This document shows, one piece after another, positions 1-7,236 of a stretch of DNA of 64,000 nucleotides. A model generated the notes under the pieces. The model worked only from the letters and a program-made list of their open reading frames with translations. It ran no database searches and was not told where the DNA came from. The first letter of the stretch is position 1, and each line of letters begins with the position of its first letter. The position numbers and the translations under genes were made by a program. Origin of the DNA: Egibacteraceae bacterium (GTDB lineage Bacteria > Actinomycetota > Nitriliruptoria > Euzebyales > Egibacteraceae); contig JAUJNX010000007.1 in the NCBI GenBank assembly GCA_030447925.1, positions 62,001 to 126,000 on the forward strand. The letters run 5' to 3'.

Positions 1-2
1 GG

Positions 3-134
3 CGGCCATCGACGGTCGGGCCGCCGAGGAAGTTCTACTCGCTGAACGCGGCGGGCCGCGCAGAGCTCGCCACCTTCTGGGCCAAGTGGGACTTTCTCTC
101 ACGCAGGATCAATGAGCTGAAGGAGCGGACGTGA
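3..134 (+). CDS. PadR-family transcriptional regulator, C-terminal end (partial)
   Basis: The window opens inside this gene; only the last 43 codons are present. The peptide contains GPPRKFYSLNAAGRAEL followed by a Trp-rich helix (FWAKWDFLSRRI), which is the end of the PadR winged-helix wing and the start of the C-terminal dimerisation helix. PadR proteins are ligand-responsive DNA-binding repressors that often control a neighbouring drug exporter. The stop codon overlaps the GTG start of the next gene by four bases (GTGA), so the two are translationally coupled. The PadR, DUF1048, ABC ATPase, ABC permease order is a recurrent actinobacterial exporter operon, which supports the call although the DNA-binding half lies outside the window. 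Confidence 0.8.
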   Translation, partial: RPSTVGPPRKFYSLNAAGRAELATFWAKWDFLSRRINELKERT

Positions 135-484
135 CCGGCTTCTTGAGAAGGATCATCGGGGACAAGGGGGCATGGCGCCGCATGGAGGCGCGCGCCAAGG
201 CGTTGCCCCGCGATTACCAGATCGTCTACGGCGAGATCAAGCAGTACATGTGGAAGTTCTCCGCCGGCGGCGGGATGGACATCGTCGCGATGCTCAACGA
301 CCTGCTCGGCCTGTTCGAGACGGGCGCGGCCGACGGCAAGCGCGCGCTGGAGGTCACCGGGGAGGACGTGGCCGCGTTCTGCGACGAGCTCCTGCGCAAC
401 GCCAGGACCTGGTCCGGGGACTGGCGCCAGTCGCTCAACCGTGACGTGATGAGGAAGCTGCGCAGCGGAGGGATGCAGCCATGA
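131..484 (+). CDS. DUF1048 family protein
   Basis: A 117-residue soluble, mostly helical protein with no signal peptide or membrane segment. Its pattern (GEIKQYMWKF, then an LLGLFE helix and a DVAAFCDELL motif) matches DUF1048, a small family nearly always found between a PadR regulator and an ABC-2 exporter. The molecular function of the family is unknown; the invariant context suggests it helps sensing or regulation of the exporter. It starts at GTG inside the stop region of the PadR gene and ends overlapping the ATG of the ABC ATPase (ATGA), so all four genes probably form one transcript. Confidence 0.8.
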   Translation: MTGFLRRIIGDKGAWRRMEARAKALPRDYQIVYGEIKQYMWKFSAGGGMDIVAMLNDLLGLFETGAADGKRALEVTGEDVAAFCDELLRNARTWSGDWRQSLNRDVMRKLRSGGMQP

Positions 485-1251
485 CCGACGTCGCGATCAG
501 GGCGACCGGCTTGAGGAGATCCTTCAAGGACAAGGAGGTCCTGAAGGGCGTCGACTTCCAGGTGCGCAGCGGGCAGATCTTCGCGCTGCTGGGATCCAAC
601 GGCGCGGGCAAGACGACGACCGTCAACATCCTCTCGACGCTGCTCAAGGCGGACGGCGGCAGCGCCAGCGTCTGCGGTCTGGACACCCAGGAGCAGGCGG
701 AACGGGTGCGCGAGAAGATCAGCCTGACGGGGCAGTTCGCGGCCGTGGACGACATCCTCACCGGCCGGGAGAACCTGGTGCTCGTCGCCAAGCTCCGGGC
801 GGTGCCGGACCACCGGCGGGTCGCCGACCGCCTGCTGCACCAGTTCGGATTGCGCGACGCGGCCGACAGGCGGGTAGCCACCTACTCCGGCGGCATGGCC
901 CGCCGGCTCGACATCGCCATGAGCCTCGTCGGACGACCGGCGGTCGTCTTCCTCGACGAACCCACGACGGGACTCGACCCGGAGGGGCGACATGAGGTCT
1001 GGAGAGCCATCAAGGAGCTCGCAGCGGACGGCACGACGATCCTGCTGACCACGCAGTACCTCGACGAGGCGGAACAGCTCGCCGACAGGATCGCCATCCT
1101 GCACCAGGGCGTGATCATCGCCGACGGGACCCTCGGCGACCTCAAGGAGCTGCTCCCTCCCGCCAAGGTCGAGTACATCGAGAAGCAACCGACGCTGGAG
1201 GAGATCTTCCTCGCCGTCGTCGGCAAGAAGGGCGAGGAGACCCACCGATGA
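481..1251 (+). CDS. ABC transporter ATP-binding protein, DrrA/daunorubicin-resistance type
   Basis: A 256-residue ATPase that should power the permease encoded next to it. Walker A (GSNGAGKT) lies at residues 38-45, the signature YSGGMARRLD near 138, and Walker B with the catalytic Glu (VVFLDEP) near 157. The stretch LTGRENL and the C-terminal PTLEEIFLAV block are typical of the DrrA/CcmA group of exporter ATPases. It is shorter than the 300-plus residues of classical DrrA because the C-terminal regulatory part is reduced. Start and stop both overlap the neighbours by four bases. Substrate is unknown; the PadR neighbour suggests a toxic hydrophobic compound (inference). Confidence 0.9.
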   Translation: MTDVAIRATGLRRSFKDKEVLKGVDFQVRSGQIFALLGSNGAGKTTTVNILSTLLKADGGSASVCGLDTQEQAERVREKISLTGQFAAVDDILTGRENLVLVAKLRAVPDHRRVADRLLHQFGLRDAADRRVATYSGGMARRLDIAMSLVGRPAVVFLDEPTTGLDPEGRHEVWRAIKELAADGTTILLTTQYLDEAEQLADRIAILHQGVIIADGTLGDLKELLPPAKVEYIEKQPTLEEIFLAVVGKKGEETHR

Positions 1252-2006
1252 TGATGAAGGCGATTCGCGACACGGTCACGCTGTTCGGACGCTCGATGCG
1301 CCACATCCAGCGCAGTCCGGACACCATCATCACGGTCGCGATCATGCCGATCGCGCTCCTGCTGCTCTTCGTCTACGTGTTCGGCGGCGCGATCGACGTC
1401 GGCACCGGCAGCTACGTGGACTACCTGCTGCCCGGCATCCTCCTCATCGCCATCGCCAGCGGCATCTCCTACACGGCCGTGCGGATCTTCGCCGACGCGC
1501 AGAAGGGGATCATCGTGCGGTTGCACTCCATGCCGGTCTCGCGCGCGTCGGTGCTGTGGGCACACGTGCTGACCTCGCTGGTGTCCAACGCGATCTCGCT
1601 GGTCATCATCGTCGTGGTCGCGCTGCTCGTGGGCTTCCGGTCCAGCGCGGGTGTGCTGGGCTGGCTCGCCGTGATCGGGATCCTCGCGCTGTTCACCCTG
1701 GCCCTGACCTGGCTGGCGGTGATCCCCGGGCTGACGGCGACGACCATCGACGGCGCCTCGGCGTTCGCCTACCCGCTGATCCTCCTGCCGTTCGTCAGTT
1801 CCGCGTTCGTCCCCACCGGCTCCATGCCGACCCCGGTCCGGGTGTTCGCGGAGAACCAGCCCGTCACCGCCATCGTCGAGGCGCTCCGCTCGCTCCTCGG
1901 CAGCCGGCCGGTCGGGACCGACGTCTGGACCGCCCTCGCCTGGTGCGCGGGGCTGGCGATCACCGCGTACGTCGTCGCCATGCGCGCCTACAACCGCGCC
2001 CCGTGA
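1248..2006 (+). CDS. ABC-2 type permease, DrrB-like
   Basis: A 252-residue integral membrane protein with about six hydrophobic segments (starting near residue 26 with the TIITVAIMPIALLLLFVYVF helix), matching the ABC-2 membrane family. The cytoplasmic loop with EKGI-like sequence (AQKGIIVRLHSMPVSRASVLWA) and the late segment YPLILLPFVSSAFVPT are family landmarks. It forms the transmembrane half of the exporter with the preceding ATPase, whose stop codon its ATG overlaps. After its stop there are only about 30 bases before the end of an opposite-strand pseudogene, so the operon probably ends here. Confidence 0.88.
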   Translation: MMMKAIRDTVTLFGRSMRHIQRSPDTIITVAIMPIALLLLFVYVFGGAIDVGTGSYVDYLLPGILLIAIASGISYTAVRIFADAQKGIIVRLHSMPVSRASVLWAHVLTSLVSNAISLVIIVVVALLVGFRSSAGVLGWLAVIGILALFTLALTWLAVIPGLTATTIDGASAFAYPLILLPFVSSAFVPTGSMPTPVRVFAENQPVTAIVEALRSLLGSRPVGTDVWTALAWCAGLAITAYVVAMRAYNRAP

Positions 2007-2039
2007 TCGACCGGACCAACCAGGCGCGACCCCTCGACG

Positions 2040-2433
2040 TCAGTCCTGCAGCGGCACGTACAGGGCGGTGCGGTTGTCGGCGGGGTCGCCCTCCGGTGTC
2101 GGCTCGGTGAGGTAGACCTCCAGAATCCGGATGCCGGGGTCAGCCCCTGCTCCGCCACCCACCGTTGCAGGCGGTCCCACGACGCGTCGAGGCCGTCGTA
2201 GCCTCCGTGGTGGACCACCGTGGCGACGCGGCCGCCGGGCAGCCGCGACCGGACGACGTCACCGGTCCGCTCGACCGGCTCGTCGACCGGGAACCCCACC
2301 TCCAGCTCGCTGGTCTCCCCGGGCGGCCGGACGTAGTGGGCGAACGCCGGTCGAAGAAGGACGGGAGCTCGCTCGTCGGGCTGACGCCGCGCACCACTGC
2401 GGTATCGACCTCGGCGAGGGTCACCAGCTGGGG
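2040..2433 (-). pseudogene. GyrI-like small-molecule-binding protein, disrupted
   Basis: Three pieces in different frames join into one GyrI-like (AraC effector-binding) protein: TLAEVDTAVVRGVSPTSELPSFFDR at the N-terminus, FPVDEPVERTGDVVRSRLPGG with VATVVHHGGYDGLDASW in the middle, and IRILEVYLTEPTPEGD with ALYVPLQD at the C-terminus. The frame changes near 2340 and near 2135. The start codon is missing: where ATG is expected (about 2433) the sequence reads ATC, directly beside the end of an IS110 element, so insertion probably removed the start. Intact relatives bind amphipathic ligands or act as cyclopropanoid hydrolases. The gene is almost certainly dead here. Confidence 0.7.
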
Positions 2434-2467
2434 CTCGGGCGTAGCGGGGGTGATGCTCCTATGGATG

Positions 2468-3592
2468 TCAAGGCCGGGTTGGGGTGAGGTCGGTGAGGAT
2501 GGCGCGGTGGACCTCGCGGGCGATGTAGCGCTTGAGGCAGCGCAGGATGTCTTTGTTGGACAGCTGTTGGGCGGCGCGGCGGTCGCGGTAGGCGCGGGTG
2601 CGTTGGTCGTAGCGCAGGCGGGTCATGGCGATGCGCCACAGGGCGTGGTTGGCCTGGCGGTCGCCGCCGCGGTTGAGCCGGTGGCGTTGGGTCCGTCCGG
2701 ATGAGGCGGGGATGGGTGCGACGCCGCATAGGTGGGCGAAGGCGGCCTCGCTGGTGAGCCGGTCGGGGTTGTCTCCGGCGGTGACCAGCAGCTGGCCGGC
2801 GACGTCGGGCCCGACGCCGTACAGGCCGAGCAGGGTCGGTGCGGTCTGGGCGATGAGGGGCTGCAGGTCGTCGTCGAGGGCGGCGATCTCGTCGTCCAGG
2901 ATGGCGATGCGCCGGGCCAGGCCGGCCAGGGTGCGCCTGGTGGCTGCGGTGGTGTCAAGCAGCAGCCCGGGTCGTGGCGGCCGCTTGGCGAACGGCGACA
3001 TCGCCGGGCGGGGTCCGCGGGCAGGTCGCAGCGCGGTGCAGGCGTCGAGCAGGGCGGCGCCGTCCAGGCCGCGCAGCTGCTCGCGCAGCCCGTCGGGGGC
3101 GGTCTTGATGGTGGCCTTGAGCTGGGTGAGCGCGACCGCGCGGGCCTTGACCGCGCTGGTGCGCGCCACCCGCAGGGTGCGGATCATCTCCACCGCGCCC
3201 GTGCGGGTCTTGGGGGTGCCGCTTGCACGCCCCGACAGCGCGGCGGTGGCCGCGGCGTAGGCGTCGATCGGGTCGGACTTGCCCTGGTAGCGGCGGGCCT
3301 TGCGGTCGGGCCGGTCGACCTCCACCACCGCCACCTGCGCGGCGGTGAGGAACCGGGCCAGTCCCGCCCCGTACACCCCGGTGCCCTCCACCCCCACCAG
3401 CGCGACCGGCCCGAACGTGGTCAGCCAGGCCAGCAGCGCGGCGTAGCCGGCCGGTGTGGTCGGGAAGCTGGCGTGCCCCAACTTGCGGCCGACCGGATCG
3501 ACCGCGGCGGCGACGTGGACGTCGGCGTGGGTGTCGACCCCGCCGGTCACGGTCAAAACCTGCTGCACCTGTGATTCTGCGACGATGGTCAT
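2468..3592 (-). CDS. IS110-family recombinase (transposase)
   Basis: A 374-residue DEDD recombinase. The RuvC-like N-terminal part shows the acidic residues in GVDTHADVHV, GVEGTGVYG and KSDPIDAYAAA; the C-terminal transposase-20 domain carries the conserved serine region PASSGRTQRHRLNRGG followed by the helical HALWRIAMTRLRYD block. The start ATG at 3592 was chosen over a longer open frame because it begins the conserved domain and has an AGGACG ribosome site. The frame is intact, although a Pro/Arg-rich stretch near residues 200-220 (RPARGPRPAMSPFAKRPPRP) looks unlike relatives and may hide a compensated double indel. IS110 enzymes move DNA with a bridge RNA encoded by the element. Confidence 0.88.
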   Translation of the reverse strand: MTIVAESQVQQVLTVTGGVDTHADVHVAAAVDPVGRKLGHASFPTTPAGYAALLAWLTTFGPVALVGVEGTGVYGAGLARFLTAAQVAVVEVDRPDRKARRYQGKSDPIDAYAAATAALSGRASGTPKTRTGAVEMIRTLRVARTSAVKARAVALTQLKATIKTAPDGLREQLRGLDGAALLDACTALRPARGPRPAMSPFAKRPPRPGLLLDTTAATRRTLAGLARRIAILDDEIAALDDDLQPLIAQTAPTLLGLYGVGPDVAGQLLVTAGDNPDRLTSEAAFAHLCGVAPIPASSGRTQRHRLNRGGDRQANHALWRIAMTRLRYDQRTRAYRDRRAAQQLSNKDILRCLKRYIAREVHRAILTDLTPTRP

Positions 3593-3925
3593 CGCCGTCC
3601 TGTTCTCGCTCGTACCGGGCTCGGGACGGCACGCGCCAGCAGACGGCGGACAAGACAGTGATGGGCGCCTGGTAGCGCAGGCTCCTGACTTGTTTGGATG
3701 CGGGTAGGCCGTTGAGGTCTGCAGCCTCGTAGCGTGCTCAGGACGCCGCCCCGGCTGGCCCGCAGGCTCCTTGCCGCCTTGGGAGAGGCTGGCTGGCTCA
3801 TAGCGTGCGAACCGGGTCGGCGTCTGCCGCGACGTGACTCGATAGAGGCGTGTGAACCGTCCCTGAAATTCAGGTTGTCCGTCGCGGACTCCCACCCGAT
3901 GAGCAACCGAAGGGGAGCCGCACCC
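3593..3925. other. Non-coding region between two divergent IS110 recombinases; candidate bridge RNA locus
   Basis: These 333 bases separate two head-to-head recombinase genes. In IS110 elements of the IS621 type, the non-coding stretch upstream of the recombinase encodes the bridge RNA. Read on the minus strand, this region has short potential stems such as GAGG-CTGCAGA-CCTC and CCTG-CGCTAC-CAGG, compatible with, but not proof of, a structured RNA. No protein-coding gene is credible here. The 9-mer ATAGAGGCG at 3842-3850 recurs just after the second recombinase (4959-4967) and may mark an element end. Confidence 0.35.
3842..3850 (+). repeat. 9-bp direct repeat ATAGAGGCG, partner at 4959-4967
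   Basis: The same nine bases lie upstream of the second IS110 recombinase and right after its stop codon, about 1.1 kb apart, which is close to the size of a small IS110 element. They may be the recombination cores or subterminal ends of the element. Chance identity cannot be excluded in GC-rich DNA. Confidence 0.35.
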
Positions 3926-4962
3926 ATGATCACCATCGGCATCGACCCGCACAAGGCCAGTCACACCGCCGCCGCCGTCAACGACCGCGGCCAGGTCATG
4001 GAGCAGTTGCGCGTTCCCGCCGGCACCGCCGCCGTGAGGCGGCTGCTGGACTGGGCGGCCCCCTGGCCGCAGCGGCGCTGGGCGGTTCAGAGGGCGCCAA
4101 CGGGCTGGGCCGGCTGCTCGCCCAGCAGCTGGTCGCCGCCGGCGAGACGGTCGTGGACGTGCCCGCCAAGCTGGCCGCCCGCGCACGGCTGCTGGACACT
4201 GGCCATGGCCGCAAGACTGACGACGTCGACGCCGCCTCGGTCGCGGTGGTGGCGGTGCGCAACGCTGGGCTGCGTCAGGTCGCCCGGGACGACTACACCG
4301 CGGTGCTGCGGCTGCTCGCGGACCGCCGCGACGACCTCAACGAGGAGCGACGCCGCACCGTCAACCGGCTCCACGTGCTGCTGCGCGACCTGCACCCCGG
4401 CGGCGCCGCGCGATCGCTGTCCGCCGACCGCGCCGCCGCGCTGCTGGCGCGGATCCGCCCCGGCGACGCCGTCGCGCTCGAGCGCAAGCTGATGGCCCGC
4501 GAGCTGCTCACCGACCTGCGCCGCCTCGACGAGGCGCTGCGGCGCAACCGCAAACGCTGCGCCGAGGCGGTCGCGAGCGGCACCCGGCTGACCGAGCTGT
4601 TCGGCGTCAGCGAGGTCCTGGCCGCCAAGATCATCGGCCACACCGGCGACGTCACCCGCTTCCCCACCAGCAACCACTACGGCAGCTACACCGGCACCGC
4701 CCCGATCGAAACCTCCAGCGGCGACGTCCGCCGCCACCGCCTCAACCGCGGCGGCAACCGCTCGCTGAACAACGCGCTGCACCTGATCGCGCGCACCCAG
4801 CTCAATCACGACACCGCCGGACGCCGCCACTACCGCCGCAAGCTCGCCGAACACAAGACCGAGACCGAGGCGTTCCGCAGCGTCAAACGGCACCTCGCCA
4901 ACGTCATCTACCGCCGCCTCCGCCACGACCAGCGCCTCCCCGCACTACCCGGCTTGACATAG
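3926..4962 (+). pseudogene. IS110-family recombinase, copy 2, frameshifted
   Basis: The N-terminal part starts at ATG 3926 after an AAGGGGAG ribosome site and reads MITIGIDPHKASHTAAAVND, the RuvC-like start of an IS110 enzyme. Near 4090 the frame is lost: the expected WAVEGANGLGRLLAQ is split, consistent with a two-base insertion inside GCGGTTCAGAGG. The rest continues in another frame with KTDDVDAASVAVVA and the C-terminal domain (SSGDVRRHRLNRGGNRSLNNALH) to the stop at 4962. It belongs to a different subgroup from copy 1. It may be an inactive element or an assembly indel; other genes in the window show similar one- or two-base slips. Confidence 0.75.
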
Positions 4963-5068
4963 AGGCGCTATGAGGTCACCCCGCCCGACAACTCGTGCAC
5001 GGTGGAGCCTGCAACCCGCCGGTCGACGGATCCCTTTGAGGACACCTCAGAGTCGGTCAGTCGGAGAG

Positions 5069-5384
5069 TCAAACCGACGGGTGCAGGCCCCACCACATCA
5101 TCCTCACTGTCAGTCGTGGACCTTCACAGCCACAGACGACACCCTCTGGCCAACTCCTGGTCGAGAAGATGCGGGGTGACCTGCCCGGGCGGCTGCGCGG
5201 AGGTGTCGTCCCGTCTGGGCCAGCGCCGCCGTGCTCCCACGCCCGTCGCCGGATCAGGTCGGTGAGATGCGGCAGTCGCGTGTGCTCGTCCATCGCGGCG
5301 AACCCGTCCCACCACTCGAACAGCAGGAACGAGCCGGGTGCATCCAGGTCCTGGAAGTAGCCGTACTTGACCGACCGCGGCCCC
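5069..5384 (-). pseudogene. Remnant of an antibiotic-biosynthesis-monooxygenase (ABM) domain protein
   Basis: On the minus strand, a stretch beginning near 5384 reads VKYGYFQDLDAPGSFLLFEWW followed by DGFAAMDEHTRLPHLTDL. This resembles the core of small ABM-fold quinol monooxygenases, where a Phe-x-Leu-x-Glu-x-Trp strand is followed by a DEHxxxPHL helix. There is an in-frame stop immediately upstream, so the first strand of the fold and the start codon are missing, and the sequence after about residue 45 no longer resembles the family. It sits in the IS-rich patch and is best read as a gene fragment. The rest of 4963-5470 holds nothing else I recognise. Confidence 0.45.
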
Positions 5385-5452
5385 TAGAGTTATGCGGCCT
5401 TCAAGCGCTGTGCTGGCTAGGCACTCGCCCGAAAGCGGCCCCGGAAACACGA

Positions 5453-5476
5453 AAACCCCCTGCTGAAAGGGGGTTT
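5453..5476 (-). terminator. Rho-independent terminator of tRNA-Arg
   Basis: On the minus strand AAACCCCC and GGGGGTTT form an 8-bp stem around an 8-base loop, followed by TTC-rich sequence. It starts directly at the end of the tRNA CCA and is the cleanest intrinsic terminator in the window. Confidence 0.8.
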
Positions 5477-5551
5477 GGTGCCCGCGGCAGGATTCGAACC
5501 TGCGGCCTTCTGCTCCGGAGGCAGACGCTCTATCCCCTGAGCTACGCGGGC
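5476..5551 (-). tRNA. tRNA-Arg (anticodon CCG)
   Basis: Read on the minus strand, the sequence folds as a full cloverleaf: acceptor stem GCCCGCG/CGCGGGC, a D arm with GCTCAGGGGATAGAGC, anticodon stem TCTGC/GCAGA around the loop CTCCGGA (anticodon CCG, reading the Arg codon CGG), and a T arm GCAGG-TTCGAAT-CCTGC. The CCA tail is encoded in the DNA. The first bases of the tRNA overlap the stop codon of the aminotransferase gene upstream on the same strand, so the tRNA may be cut out of, or compete with, that transcript. tRNA genes are common integration sites, and the IS-rich patch lies on its 3-prime side. Confidence 0.96.
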
Positions 5552-6729
5552 GGGGAGTCGGGCGCGAGTGTAGCAGGGGGGTGGAGGGCGGCGGCCATGC
5601 GGGTGACCGCCTCGGTGAGGATGGCGGGGCTGGTGGCGAAGTTCAGGCGGGCGTGGCCGGCGCCCTCGTGGCCGAACTTCTCACCGGGTTCCAGGGCGAC
5701 GCGGCCCTCCGCCAGGCACCGGCCCGCCGGGTCGGGGCCGAGGGCGCGGACGTCCAGCCACGCCAGGTACGTCGCGTCCGGCGGGCGCCAGCGCACCGCG
5801 GGCAGGTGCGCGCCCAGCAGCTCGCCGAGCTGGGTCCGTCGGGCGTCCAGGGTCACCAGCAGCCGGTCCAGCCAGCCCACCCCCTCCGTCAGCGCCGCGA
5901 CCGACGCGAGCACGCCGAAGTGCCCCGCCCGCCAGCGCAGGTCGGGGGGCATGCGCGCCACGACGTCCCGCATCGCGGCGGACCCGGTGACGATCGCCGC
6001 GCACTTCAGCCCCGCGAGGTTCCACGCCTTGCTCGCCGACAGCACCGACACCGCGACGTCCGCGGCCCCGGGCACCGTCAGCAGGGGCGTGAACGTCGCC
6101 CCCGGCAGCACGAGGGGCGCGTGGATCTCGTCGGCGACGACGGTCACGCCGTTGCGCGCGGCCAGGTCGACCAGGGCGGCCAGCTCGTCCGCCTCGTGGA
6201 CCCGCCCGACCGGGTTGTGCGGGCTGCACAGCACGTAGGCGGCCGGCCGCTCGGCGGCGAACGCGCGCGCGAGGCCCGCCAGGTCCAACCGCCAGTCGCC
6301 GGGACCGACCTCGGCGAGCGGCACCTCGACCAGGCGCCCGCCCGCCTCCGGCACCCAGTCGAAGAACGGCCGGTACACCGGCGGGCTGATCACCACCGCG
6401 TCCCCGGGCCGGCACCGGACGCGCAGGAACTCCACGGTGCCGACGCCGACGTCGGCGACCGTGGTCACCGCAGCCGGATCGACCGCCCAGCCCCACCGCC
6501 GGTCGGCGAACCCCGCCACGGCCCGGCCGAGGTCCGGGTTCGCCAGCGCGTAACCCGCGTCGGACCGGTCCACGGCGTCGTGGAGGGCGGCGCGGATGGG
6601 CTCGGCCAGCTCGTAGTCCATCTCCGCGACGAACAGGGGCAGCACGTCGCGGGGATGGGTCCGCCACTTCGCGCTGCGCCGCGTGCGCAGCACCTCGAGG
6701 TCCGGCACGTCCAGCGGCGTCGGCTCCAT
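5542..6729 (-). CDS. MalY/PatB-type PLP-dependent aminotransferase (probable cystathionine beta-lyase)
   Basis: A 395-residue fold-type I PLP enzyme. Family features include LPLFVAEMDYELAEPI near the start, SPVYRPFF-like substrate loop (SPPVYRPFF), the CSPHNPVGRV motif, DEIHAPLVLPG, and the PLP-binding lysine in SVLSASKAWNLAGLK. MalY/PatB enzymes split C-S bonds of cystathionine or related thioethers to give ammonia, pyruvate and a thiol; a plain aminotransferase role cannot be excluded. The start at 6729 fits the family N-terminus (MEPTPLDVPDLEVLRTRRSAKW); the longer open frame upstream has no similarity. The stop codon lies inside the first bases of tRNA-Arg. Confidence 0.85.
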   Translation of the reverse strand: MEPTPLDVPDLEVLRTRRSAKWRTHPRDVLPLFVAEMDYELAEPIRAALHDAVDRSDAGYALANPDLGRAVAGFADRRWGWAVDPAAVTTVADVGVGTVEFLRVRCRPGDAVVISPPVYRPFFDWVPEAGGRLVEVPLAEVGPGDWRLDLAGLARAFAAERPAAYVLCSPHNPVGRVHEADELAALVDLAARNGVTVVADEIHAPLVLPGATFTPLLTVPGAADVAVSVLSASKAWNLAGLKCAAIVTGSAAMRDVVARMPPDLRWRAGHFGVLASVAALTEGVGWLDRLLVTLDARRTQLGELLGAHLPAVRWRPPDATYLAWLDVRALGPDPAGRCLAEGRVALEPGEKFGHEGAGHARLNFATSPAILTEAVTRMAAALHPPATLAPDSPPA

Positions 6730-6864
6730 GCCGACATGATGACGATCCCCGCGCGGGGACCAAGGCCGCAGAGCGGGGCGAGGGCGGGCAGACTTGGCAC
6801 CAGGCTGTCGCACTCCGGGATTAGCATGCGTCCCTCGACCAGCCGACATCGAAGGGACGGGATC

Positions 6865-7236
6865 GTGGCACGGGTCATGGCCGTGGACGACGACCCGGTG
6901 ATCCGGGGACTGCTCGAGGTCAACCTCGAGCTGGAGGGGCACGACGTCGTCACCGCGGTGGACGGCCGCGACGCGCTGGACAAGGTCCGCGCCGACCCCC
7001 CCGACCTCATCCTGCTCGACGTGATGATGCCCAACGTCGACGGGTGGCAGGTGGCGGCGGAGCTGAAGGGCGACCCCGCGACCAAGGGCATCCCGGTCGT
7101 CTTCCTGTCCGCGCGCGCGATGGACGCCGACGTGCGCAAGGGCACGGAGCTGGGCGTCGAGTCCTACGTCACCAAGCCGTTCGACCCGATCGACCTCATG
7201 GACCTGGTGAACCGGTTGCTCGCGGGCGAACGGTGA
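6865..7236 (+). CDS. Single-domain response regulator (CheY-like receiver)
   Basis: A 123-residue receiver domain without an output domain. The acidic pocket VDDDPVI is at the start, the phosphoacceptor Asp lies in LILLDVMMPNVDGW, the conserved Ser in FLSARA, and the Lys in YVTKPFDP. The GTG at 6865 follows AAGGGACGG; an ATG four codons later is an alternative. No histidine kinase is adjacent, so it probably works as a phospho-switch or protein partner. Its stop overlaps the argS start (GTGA), tying its expression to an arginyl-tRNA synthetase, a pairing without an obvious functional reason. Confidence 0.9.
   Translation: MARVMAVDDDPVIRGLLEVNLELEGHDVVTAVDGRDALDKVRADPPDLILLDVMMPNVDGWQVAAELKGDPATKGIPVVFLSARAMDADVRKGTELGVESYVTKPFDPIDLMDLVNRLLAGER

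Larger units (their letters stand above)
2440..3870 (-). mobile_element. IS110-family insertion sequence, copy 1 (ends approximate)
   Basis: The element contains the recombinase gene at 2468-3592 read leftwards plus non-coding flanks. Its downstream end is placed near 2440 because the bases TGACATCCATAGGAGC follow the recombinase stop closely and directly abut the truncated GyrI-like gene. The upstream end is not defined by an inverted repeat, as expected for IS110 elements, which lack terminal inverted repeats; it should lie within the 333-base gap shared with the second, oppositely oriented element. No clean target duplication could be recognised. Confidence 0.65.

Noticed and set aside
131..2006. 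The exporter operon as a defence or antibiotic-resistance island
   Set aside because: PadR-DUF1048-ABC sets are ordinary chromosomal operons in actinobacteria and nothing here shows transfer.
4070..4110. Programmed frameshift in the second IS110 recombinase
   Set aside because: Programmed frameshifting is typical of IS3 and IS1, not IS110, and no slippery sequence is present.
6794..6827. TTGGCA and TAGCAT as a promoter for the response regulator
   Set aside because: The spacer is 22 bases, too long for confidence.
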